DNA of 20,407 bases from an uncultured Bacteroidales bacterium (GTDB taxonomy: Bacteria > Bacteroidota > Bacteroidia > Bacteroidales > Bacteroidaceae). The stretch's first letter is position 1. Each line of letters opens with the position of its first letter. The position numbers were made by a program, and so were the translations under genes. The notes beneath the pieces are model-generated. The model did no database searches, was not told the DNA's origin, and saw only the letters and a program-made list of their open reading frames with translations. The stretch spans positions 1-20,407 of the forward strand of contig CALCHR010000241.1 in assembly GCA_937901185.1 (NCBI GenBank). The letters run 5' to 3'. Below, piece by piece: positions 1 through 6,877 of this stretch.

Positions 1-227
1 TGCGGCTCGGCAAGGACATATTATGAAATAACGTAGAAGCGTTATGCTGGTCTTGTAACTGAAAACCTGAGAAATTTTCATATACGAACAAGAATGGCAT
101 AGTGGTTCTCACGCATATAGCGTGGGCTACTTTCCCATTTATTCGTATAGGGTTTTCTCAGGACCTTCAGTTGAGGATGGATTAAGTAGGTCCACGCTTT
201 CTGTACCTATACCCCCTCGACGCCGCT
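1..227 (+). ncRNA. candidate rod-like structured RNA (6S-like architecture), unassigned
   Basis: No gene is visible here, but the sequence folds back on itself over its whole length in nested order. Pairing blocks are 2-6 with 222-226, 7-9 with 218-220, 13-15 with 215-217, 36-42 with 194-201 (one bulge), 51-54 with 174-177, 57-63 with 166-172, 66-74 with 154-162 (9 bp), 81-88 with 142-149 (8 bp), 93-97 with 135-139, and 108-114 with 120-126 around an ATATA loop. Several extra pairs (for example 53/175, 77/152, 78/151, 92/140, 109/125) are G-U only if the plus strand is transcribed, which favours that strand. A rod with internal bubbles resembles 6S RNA in shape, but I recognise no 6S sequence signature. 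It could instead be the leader of the downstream BspA-like gene or a degenerate palindromic element. The 5' end may lie outside the window. Confidence 0.42.
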
Positions 228-275
228 TAAAAAGATTCCACAAAAGTCGTACACATATAAATATAATATAACACC

Positions 276-313
276 AAATCTTAAACAACACGCTTATGAA
301 AAAAAGATTATCC
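276..313 (+). repeat. 38-bp leader and start-codon repeat, copy 1
   Basis: These 38 bases, covering the last 20 bases of the leader and the first six codons, are identical to 1879-1916 in front of the second BspA-like gene. The matching leaders show that the duplication of the two genes included 5' non-coding sequence. They also suggest shared translational or transcriptional control. No Shine-Dalgarno sequence is present in either copy. Confidence 0.85.
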
Positions 314-1738
314 ATTCTTTCCTGCTTGTTACTCTTCGCGATAGTAGCGATGGCGCAAACTAAGTTAAATGGCATCTACTACAATTTAGACAACTCAAAC
401 AACACGGCAGAAGTTACATATGGAGACTCCAAATATAGCGGCGACATTTTTATCCCTGCCAGCATTTCGGTTAATGGAGCTACATATTCTGTAACTACGA
501 TAGGAAACTATGCGTTCTATGAGTGCACTGGACTAACAAGTATTAGGATTCCAAACTCAGTAACTACAATAGGAGAAGATGCGTTCTTTGAGTGTGACGG
601 TCTGACAAGCATTGAGATTCCGAGTTCAGTAGCGACAATAGAATCAGGGGTATTCTGTGAGTGCGATGGTCTGACAAGCATTAAGATTCCAAGTTCTGTA
701 ACAAAGATAGGAAATTGGGCGTTCTCTGAGTGCAGCGAACTAAGAAAGATCATAGTCGAAGCAGACAATCCGATATATGATTCTCGTGGAAATTGTAATG
801 CCATCATAGAGACAGCTAGTAATACATTAATACGAGGTAGCAAAGAAACAATAATTCCAAATTCTGTAACAAAAATAGGAGATGGGGCATTCTCTGAGTG
901 CAGTGGACTGATGAGTTTCGAGATTCCTAACTCAGTAAAAACGATCGGAAATGATGCGTTCTTTTTTTGCGAAGGTCTGTTAAGCATCGAGATTCCGAAC
1001 TCTGTAACAGCTATAGGAGAGTTTGCATTCTCTGGTTGCGTCGGACTCGCAAGGATTGAGATTCCAAGTTCTGTAACAAAGATAGGAAATTGGGCATTCT
1101 CTGAGTGCAGTGGATTGAGAGGCTTAGCAGTCTCAGCAGATAATCCTATATACGATTCACGTGAAAATTGCAATGCTATAATAGAACGAGCTAGTAACAC
1201 CTTGATTCAAGGATGTAAGAACACTTTCATCCCTAACTCCGTAACAACGATAGGAAAAGCAGCGTTTTTTTATTGCGACGGCCTGACAAGTATTGAGATT
1301 CCCAACTCTGTAACAACGATAGAAGAAGCAGCATTCTACGGATGCAGTAATCTAGAAAAAATCTACATGATGAGCAGCGTACCGCCTGCGGTAGATCGTG
1401 GCAACTTTATAGACACACAATATGAAAGCGTGGGACTCTATGTCCCGAAAGGCTCTTTGACTGCCTACCAAACCGCCGACACTTGGAAAGAGTTTTGGGA
1501 GATAAAGGAGTTTGACATCACCGGCATCGACGCCATCACAGTGGAAGAAATTATCCAAGCCAAGCGCGCGGGCAACGGCATCCTGCTGAAGAACGCCGTG
1601 GGCAAGCAAGTGGCAGTTTACGACACCAAAGGCTCGCTGGTAAGCAAATACACCAACTACTCCAGCGAAGTCATAGTGCTCAGCAAAGGCACTTACATCG
1701 TCGTGGCAGACCAAAAGGCCATCAAGGTGATACTATAA
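296..1738 (+). CDS. BspA-like leucine-rich-repeat surface protein, copy 1
   Basis: This is a secreted 480-residue LRR_5 (BspA-type) protein, a family of cell-surface proteins that in oral and gut Bacteroidales can bind host matrix proteins or other bacteria; the ligand cannot be read from sequence. An N-terminal signal peptide (about residues 1-20, ending AMA before Gln) precedes 23-residue repeats with the core IPNSVTTIGxxAFxxCxGL. Two repeats carry a longer insert containing ADNPIYDSR and NCNAII; these lie in modules of about 125 residues spaced 375 bp apart. The last 70-80 residues (VAVYDTKGSLVSKY, then KGTYIVVA) look like a type IX secretion C-terminal sorting domain, suggesting outer-membrane export by T9SS; this is inferred. 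The C-terminal part is visibly more GC-rich than the repeats. It lies 160 bp upstream of a paralogue with the same ends. Confidence 0.88.
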   Translation: MKKRLSILSCLLLFAIVAMAQTKLNGIYYNLDNSNNTAEVTYGDSKYSGDIFIPASISVNGATYSVTTIGNYAFYECTGLTSIRIPNSVTTIGEDAFFECDGLTSIEIPSSVATIESGVFCECDGLTSIKIPSSVTKIGNWAFSECSELRKIIVEADNPIYDSRGNCNAIIETASNTLIRGSKETIIPNSVTKIGDGAFSECSGLMSFEIPNSVKTIGNDAFFFCEGLLSIEIPNSVTAIGEFAFSGCVGLARIEIPSSVTKIGNWAFSECSGLRGLAVSADNPIYDSRENCNAIIERASNTLIQGCKNTFIPNSVTTIGKAAFFYCDGLTSIEIPNSVTTIEEAAFYGCSNLEKIYMMSSVPPAVDRGNFIDTQYESVGLYVPKGSLTAYQTADTWKEFWEIKEFDITGIDAITVEEIIQAKRAGNGILLKNAVGKQVAVYDTKGSLVSKYTNYSSEVIVLSKGTYIVVADQKAIKVIL

Positions 1739-1878
1739 GAGAAACGGCCACTCAGGCCGACAAAGTTCTCAGAGCGTTACGCCAATACTCCCGGAACAAT
1801 AAACAATAATATATAGAGGCCTTCACAGCGTCCATTCTCAGAATTTATCACCTAACAAACGAATTATATTACAACTCT

Positions 1879-1916
1879 AAATCTTAAACAACACGCTTAT
1901 GAAAAAAAGATTATCC
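1879..1916 (+). repeat. 38-bp leader and start-codon repeat, copy 2
   Basis: This is the second copy of the identical leader and start segment also found at 276-313. Identity ends at the seventh codon and the two signal peptides then differ by scattered substitutions. Confidence 0.85.
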
Positions 1917-3296
1917 CTTCTTTCCTGCCTGCTAATTCTAGCAATGGCGGTGATGGCGCAAACTAAAGTAGAGGTAGATGGCATCTACTACTACTTAGAC
2001 AACTCAAACAACACTGCAGAAGTCACATCTACAGACGGCCATTTTATAGAGAACATTGTTATCCCTGCTAGCATTTCGGTCGATGGAACTACATATACCG
2101 TAACTACAATAGGTGAGGCTGCATTCTGGAGTGACTACTTTACAAGTATCGAGATTCCTAACTCTGTAACAACGATTGGAAATAGTGCGTTCCATGGTTG
2201 CTACAGACTGACAAGTATCGAGATTCCTAACTCTGTAACAACGATTGGAAATAGTGCGTTCTATGGTTGCACCGGTCTGACAAGCATCGTGATTCCTAAT
2301 TCTGTAACTACAATAGGAAATAAAGCGTTCTCAAACTGCACCGGTCTGACAAGCATCGAGATTCCTAATTCTGTAACAACAATAGGAAATAATGCGTTCT
2401 CAAACTGCACCGGCATAACAAGCATCGAGATTCCTAACTCTGTAACTACAATAGGAGAAGAGGCGTTCAATGGTTGTTCCGGACTAACAAGCATCGTGAT
2501 TCCGAACTCCGTAACTACGATAGGAAAAGAAGCGTTCGATGGAATCAAGACTGTAATCAACCTATCAAAAGTATATGTATACAATGTTTCTGAACAAAAG
2601 GTTATAAACGCACCCTACGGTTTTATTGAAGATAATTTTGTTCTTGGCGAAGTAGACAAACTGGAAACACTGGTGGCATACATTGGAGATGATAGCGACA
2701 TCAGACTGCCCAAGAGCTACCAAGGAAAGAAATATGTGGTAGGAGAAAAGGCATTCGAGGGCTATCTGAACATGACCGACCTAGACATCCCGGAATACGT
2801 AAAGTTGTTAAGCGACCGAGCTTTCTATGGTTGTGAGAACCTGACAAACATGTACATCGGAAGCGGCGTAAAGATGATAGGCAACAAGACCTTCAGCGGA
2901 TGCAAAAATCTAGAAAAAATCTACATGATGGGCAGCGTGCCGCCAACGGTGGGTAGCGACAACTTTACGTTCACGCAATACGTTGGCGTGGAACTCTATG
3001 TTCCGAAAGGCTCTTTGGCTGCCTACCAAGCCGCCGACACTTGGAAAGAGTTTTGGGAAATAAAGGAATTTGATGCCACCGGCATCGACGCCGTCACGGT
3101 GGAAGAAACCATCCAAGCCGAGCGCGCGGGCAACGGCCTCAAACTGAAGAACGCCGCTGGCAAGCAAGTGGCAGTTTACGACGCCAAAGGCACGCTGGTA
3201 AGCAAATACACCAACTACTCCGGCGAAGTCATCGTGCTCGGAAAAGGCACTTACATCATCGTGGCAGGCAAAGAGACTATCAAGGTAATATTATAA
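1899..3296 (+). CDS. BspA-like leucine-rich-repeat surface protein, copy 2
   Basis: This 465-residue paralogue of the preceding gene has the same signal peptide (cleavage likely after AMA), the same LRR_5 fold and a nearly identical C-terminal sorting-type domain. Residues 81-218 are six uninterrupted 23-residue repeats (T-S-I-E/V-IPNSVTTIG core) encoded by an exact 69-bp period. They are followed by a diverged non-repeat segment (about 219-290, including INLSKVYVYNVSEQKV), two more degenerate LRRs, and the block YVPKGSLAAYQAADTWKEFW that is shared with copy 1. The likely role is surface adhesion or binding, with T9SS export inferred from the C-terminus. It probably arose by tandem duplication, because sequence similarity reaches into the 5' leader and about 30 bp past the stop codons. 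Confidence 0.88.
   Translation: MKKRLSLLSCLLILAMAVMAQTKVEVDGIYYYLDNSNNTAEVTSTDGHFIENIVIPASISVDGTTYTVTTIGEAAFWSDYFTSIEIPNSVTTIGNSAFHGCYRLTSIEIPNSVTTIGNSAFYGCTGLTSIVIPNSVTTIGNKAFSNCTGLTSIEIPNSVTTIGNNAFSNCTGITSIEIPNSVTTIGEEAFNGCSGLTSIVIPNSVTTIGKEAFDGIKTVINLSKVYVYNVSEQKVINAPYGFIEDNFVLGEVDKLETLVAYIGDDSDIRLPKSYQGKKYVVGEKAFEGYLNMTDLDIPEYVKLLSDRAFYGCENLTNMYIGSGVKMIGNKTFSGCKNLEKIYMMGSVPPTVGSDNFTFTQYVGVELYVPKGSLAAYQAADTWKEFWEIKEFDATGIDAVTVEETIQAERAGNGLKLKNAAGKQVAVYDAKGTLVSKYTNYSGEVIVLGKGTYIIVAGKETIKVIL
2139..2552 (+). repeat. six in-frame 69-bp tandem repeats within BspA-like copy 2
   Basis: Units begin at 2139, 2208, 2277, 2346, 2415 and 2484 with no insertions or deletions between them. Each encodes one 23-residue LRR. 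Neighbouring units are nearly identical at DNA level, which makes repeat-number change by slippage or recombination plausible. Confidence 0.9.
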
Positions 3297-3326
3297 AAAG
3301 AAACGACCGCTCAAGCTGACAGAGAA

Positions 3327-3375
3327 CAGAGGCCGACGGAAAGGTTGTAGAATCTTCCCGTCGGCCTCTGCTTTT
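3327..3375 (+). terminator. intrinsic terminator after the BspA-like pair
   Basis: A 13-bp perfect stem (3327-3339 with 3358-3370, CAGAGGCCGACGG) is followed by CTTTT. It lies 30 bp after the stop of copy 2. No equivalent strong terminator follows copy 1, so both genes may be transcribed together. Confidence 0.85.
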
Positions 3376-3476
3376 AACTCCAAGAAAAAGTCCATAATAA
3401 AAGCATGAATAGCAGAAAATAAGTAGCTTCAGAGCTAATATTTATGCATAATTAAAGATTTTTTAGAGAAAGTTTC

Positions 3477-3504
3477 TTTGTTAATAAAAAAATCTCTATT
3501 TTTG
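3477..3504 (+). promoter_or_regulatory. promoter of the glycogen operon, Bacteroidetes type
   Basis: The -7 box TATTTTTG (3497-3504) matches TAnnTTTG. A TTTG at 3477-3480 could be the -33 box, although the 16-bp spacer is shorter than the usual 19-21. The predicted leader is about 60 nt. Confidence 0.6.
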
Positions 3505-3570
3505 GATTTCAAATACCCACTAGGTAAAAACACAAACGTATTGTTAAAATAACCTTATAATCATATCACT

Positions 3571-5529
3571 ATGTCTTATTTGAAATTTGACAAGACGCAA
3601 ATGTCCAACTTGCAGGACTCTCTCTTTAAGGAGTTGCTGATCACAAACGAGTCGGGCGCGTATTGTTCTACGACATTGGTAGGTTGCAACATCCGTAAGT
3701 ATCACGGCTTGCTGGTGGTGCCCGTCCCCAACTTGGACGACGAGAACCACGTATTGCTCTCCTCGCTCGATGAGACCGTCATCCAGCACGGCGCCGAGTT
3801 CAACTTAGGCTTGCACAAATACCAGGGAGACAACTACAGTCCTAAGGGACACAAGTACATTGTCAGTTTTGAGTGGGAGAAAGTCCCGACATGGATTTAC
3901 CGCATCGGCGGCGTGCTCTTGAAGAAGGAGATTTGCTACCGCACAGACCGCTATCGCCTCTTCGTTCGCTACACGCTGCTCGAAGCCCACTCGCCCACCA
4001 CACTGCGCTTGAAACCGTATCTCGCCTTTAGAAGCGTGCGCCAATGGACCCACGAAAACGGCGTGGCCAACACCGGCTACACCCCCGTAGAGAACGGTAT
4101 CAAAATGTGTATGTACGACGGCTATCCAGACCTCTACATGCAAACCACAGCTAAGAACGAATTCCACTACCAGCCCGACTGGTATCGCGGACTCGACTAT
4201 CCGAAAGAACGTGAGCGTGGTTACGACTCTACAGAAGACTTGCTCGTGCCCGGCTACTTTGAGATGCCTATCAAGAAAGGCGAGAGCATCATCTTCACCG
4301 CTTCACTCAAAGAAAAATCGCCTGAATACTACGAGCCCATCATGGAAGCTGAAATCGACAGCCTTGACCGCCGCGACAGCCTTTACCACTGCTTGGTCAA
4401 CGCCGCCCACCAGTTCCACGTAGTGCAGGACAAACACGATTACATCCTGGCCGGCTATCCCTGGTTCAAATGCCGCGCCCGCGACATGTTTATCTCCATG
4501 CCCGGCCTCACACTCTCCATCGGCGAAGTGGACCGCTTCGAAAAATACATGGAGACCGCCGAAATAGCCATACGCAATTATATAAATAAAGAGCCCATCT
4601 CCGTTGCTGTATACGAAATGGAGCAGCCCGACACTTTGCTCTGGGCCACATGGTGTATTCAGCAGTATGGCAAATACGTTTCCCGTCGCAAGTGCTATGA
4701 GAAGTACGGCGCCCTGCTGCACGACATCATGGAATTTATCCGCAACGGAAAACACTCCAACCTCTTCGTACACGAGAACGGCTTGCTCTACAGCAACGGC
4801 CGCGACAAGGCTATCACCTGGATGAACTCCACAGCCAACGGTCGCCCCATCGTGGCACGCTCAGGCTACATCGTAGAATTCAACGCCCTTTGGTATAACG
4901 CCTTGAAGTTCTACGAGCAAATCCTCGGCGAGGCCTCCGGCGATGAAAACACCCTCCTGATAGCCCAGTGCGCCGAAGAAGCAGAAAAGCTCGGCCGCTC
5001 CTTCAAAGAGACATTCCTCAACGAACACGGCTATCTGCTCGACTACGTAGACGGACAAATGATGGACTGGAGCGTACGCCCCAACCAATTGTTCGCCATT
5101 GCTTTAGACTTCTCTCCGCTGGATGTACGCGAGCGCAAAGGCGTGCTCGACATCTGCACCAAAGAGCTCGTCACCCCGAAGGGTATCCGCTCGCTCTCAC
5201 CAAAGAGTGGCGGCTACAACCCTATGTACATCGGACAACAAGTGCAGCGCGACTATGCTTACCATCAAGGTACAGCATGGCCCTGGCTCACCGGCTTCTA
5301 CCTGGAAGCTTACTTGCGCGTGTACAAGATGAGTGGTGTAAACTACATCGAGCGCCAGCTCATTGGCTTCGAGGAAGAATTGTTCTACCACTGCGTAGGA
5401 ACCATCCCCGAACTTTTCGATGGCAACCCACGCTTTAGCGGCCGCGGCGCCATCTCGTTCGCCATGAACGTAAGCGGTATCCTGCGTGCCATCCGCCTGC
5501 TCGAGAAACACAAGATAGAAGAAGACTAA
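3571..5529 (+). CDS. glycogen debranching enzyme (amylo-alpha-1,6-glucosidase family)
   Basis: This 652-residue cytoplasmic enzyme should hydrolyse alpha-1,6 branch stubs of glycogen or of imported maltodextrins. The N-terminal half is the beta-rich bacterial GDE domain (GAYCSTTLVGCNIRKYHGLL near residues 29-48). The C-terminal half is an (alpha/alpha)6 barrel with the family motifs W298-F then ARDMFISMPGL (about 303-313), ATWCIQQYGKY, and YHQGTAWPWLTG (564-575). There is no signal peptide. The length fits the Bacteroidetes family. The ATG at 3571 has no Shine-Dalgarno sequence but lies at the expected distance from the promoter. It is the first gene of a three-gene cluster with a glycosyltransferase 53 bp downstream and a GH57 protein, a grouping consistent with storage glucan turnover. 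Confidence 0.9.
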   Translation: MSYLKFDKTQMSNLQDSLFKELLITNESGAYCSTTLVGCNIRKYHGLLVVPVPNLDDENHVLLSSLDETVIQHGAEFNLGLHKYQGDNYSPKGHKYIVSFEWEKVPTWIYRIGGVLLKKEICYRTDRYRLFVRYTLLEAHSPTTLRLKPYLAFRSVRQWTHENGVANTGYTPVENGIKMCMYDGYPDLYMQTTAKNEFHYQPDWYRGLDYPKERERGYDSTEDLLVPGYFEMPIKKGESIIFTASLKEKSPEYYEPIMEAEIDSLDRRDSLYHCLVNAAHQFHVVQDKHDYILAGYPWFKCRARDMFISMPGLTLSIGEVDRFEKYMETAEIAIRNYINKEPISVAVYEMEQPDTLLWATWCIQQYGKYVSRRKCYEKYGALLHDIMEFIRNGKHSNLFVHENGLLYSNGRDKAITWMNSTANGRPIVARSGYIVEFNALWYNALKFYEQILGEASGDENTLLIAQCAEEAEKLGRSFKETFLNEHGYLLDYVDGQMMDWSVRPNQLFAIALDFSPLDVRERKGVLDICTKELVTPKGIRSLSPKSGGYNPMYIGQQVQRDYAYHQGTAWPWLTGFYLEAYLRVYKMSGVNYIERQLIGFEEELFYHCVGTIPELFDGNPRFSGRGAISFAMNVSGILRAIRLLEKHKIEED

Positions 5530-5582
5530 AATAATAAAGGCCTGCGGCAATCGCTTGTCGGCGGCCAATAAAAAATAGACCT

Positions 5583-6866
5583 ATGAAAGTACTAATGTTT
5601 GGATGGGAGTTTCCTCCTCATATTTTGGGCGGACTCGGTACGGCCAGTTACGGCATCACTGCGGGCTTGGCCAAACAGCCTGACATGCATATCACCTTCT
5701 GCATCCCCAAACCTTGGGGCGACGAGGACAAGAGTTTCATGAACATCATCGGTCTGAGCGAAACGCCCGTCGTTTGGCGCGACGTCAGCCGTGAGTATGT
5801 GGAGCAACGCCTTGGCAGCAAGATGACACCGGAGCAATATTTTGCCCTGCGCGATAATATCTACGCAGATTTCAGCTATCGCAACACCAACGACCTGGGT
5901 TGTATAGAATTCTCCGGACGCTACCCACAAAACCTCTACGAAGAAATCAACAACTACTCCATTGTGGCCGGAGTGATAGCCCGCCAGCAGGAGTATGACA
6001 TCATTCACGCCCACGACTGGCTGACTTATCCCGCCGGCATCCACGCCAAGAACGTATCCGGCAAGCCCCTCGTGATTCACGTACACGCCACCGACTTCGA
6101 CCGCAGCCGCGGAAACGTAAACCCCACCGTTTACAGCATCGAAAAGGACGGTATGGACCATGCAGACTGCATTATGTGTGTGAGTGAGTTGACTCGTCAG
6201 ACCGTCATCAACCACTACCACCAAGATCCGGCCAAGTGTATAGCAATGCACAATGCCGTTTACCCGCTCTCCGAAGAGATTCAGCAAATCGTGGCACAGC
6301 GCAAGCCGGCCAGCGAGCGCAAGGAGAAGGTAGTGACATTCCTCGGCCGTATCACCATGCAAAAGGGCCCTGAATACTTCGTTGAAGCCGCAGCTCTGGT
6401 GTTGCAACGTACGCGCAACATTCGCTTCTGCTTTGCCGGCTCAGGCGATATGATGGAAGACATGATTGAGTTGGCGGCCCAGCGAGGCATTGCCGATCGT
6501 TTCCACTTCCCCGGCTTCATGAAAGGCAAGCAGGTGTACGAAACCTTCCGCGACAGCGACGTTTACGTAATGCCCTCCGTGAGCGAGCCATTTGGTATCT
6601 CGCCCCTCGAAGCCATGCAGTGCGGCGTTCCCTCCATCATCAGCTACCAGAGTGGCTGCGCAGAAATTCTGGATAAATGTATCAAGACCGACTACTGGGA
6701 CATCCACGCAATGGCAGATGCGATGTACTCAATCTGTACAAACGAAGGACTCTACAAGTATCTACAGGAAGAAGGTAAGAAAGAAGTTGACCAAATCACC
6801 TGGGAGAAAGTGGGCGAGCGCATCTATAATTGCTACAACCAGGTAATAGAAAAATACAACCATTAA
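5583..6866 (+). CDS. glycosyltransferase, probable glycogen synthase-like (GT-B fold)
   Basis: This 427-residue GT-B protein begins with MKVLMFGWEFPPHILGGLGT, the Gly-rich N-terminal loop typical of glycogen/starch synthase-like GT4/GT5 enzymes. It continues with IIHAHDWLTYPAG (about residues 139-151) in the acceptor domain and ends in a glycosyltransferase group 1 domain (FLGRITMQKGPEYFVEAA, then SEPFGISPLEAM). The EX7E motif E335...E343 contacts the sugar nucleotide in this superfamily. Its position between a debranching enzyme and a GH57 protein points to alpha-1,4-glucan synthesis. The donor (ADP- or UDP-glucose) cannot be decided from sequence. The gap of 11 bp to the next gene suggests one transcript. 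Confidence 0.85.
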   Translation: MKVLMFGWEFPPHILGGLGTASYGITAGLAKQPDMHITFCIPKPWGDEDKSFMNIIGLSETPVVWRDVSREYVEQRLGSKMTPEQYFALRDNIYADFSYRNTNDLGCIEFSGRYPQNLYEEINNYSIVAGVIARQQEYDIIHAHDWLTYPAGIHAKNVSGKPLVIHVHATDFDRSRGNVNPTVYSIEKDGMDHADCIMCVSELTRQTVINHYHQDPAKCIAMHNAVYPLSEEIQQIVAQRKPASERKEKVVTFLGRITMQKGPEYFVEAAALVLQRTRNIRFCFAGSGDMMEDMIELAAQRGIADRFHFPGFMKGKQVYETFRDSDVYVMPSVSEPFGISPLEAMQCGVPSIISYQSGCAEILDKCIKTDYWDIHAMADAMYSICTNEGLYKYLQEEGKKEVDQITWEKVGERIYNCYNQVIEKYNH

Positions 6867-6877
6867 TCTACGAAGTT

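Noticed and set aside
1..227. Group II intron end, tmRNA, RNase P or SRP RNA
   Set aside because: None of the typical signatures (domain V, tag frame with CCA end, conserved P RNA core, SRP tetraloop) could be found. Only a rod-shaped fold is supported.
517..1200. 227-residue open frame on the minus strand inside BspA-like copy 1
   Set aside because: It is antisense to the 23-residue repeats, and its own apparent repeats are only the mirror of the LRR codons. It has no family resemblance.
1745..1759. CGGCC/GGCCG hairpin after BspA-like copy 1 as a terminator
   Set aside because: The stem is only 5 bp with no following T-run, so it was not called.
6830..6877. Upstream start for the GH57 gene
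   Set aside because: It would overlap the glycosyltransferase gene by 37 bp and add residues outside the family N-terminus; ATG 6878 gives the expected beginning.
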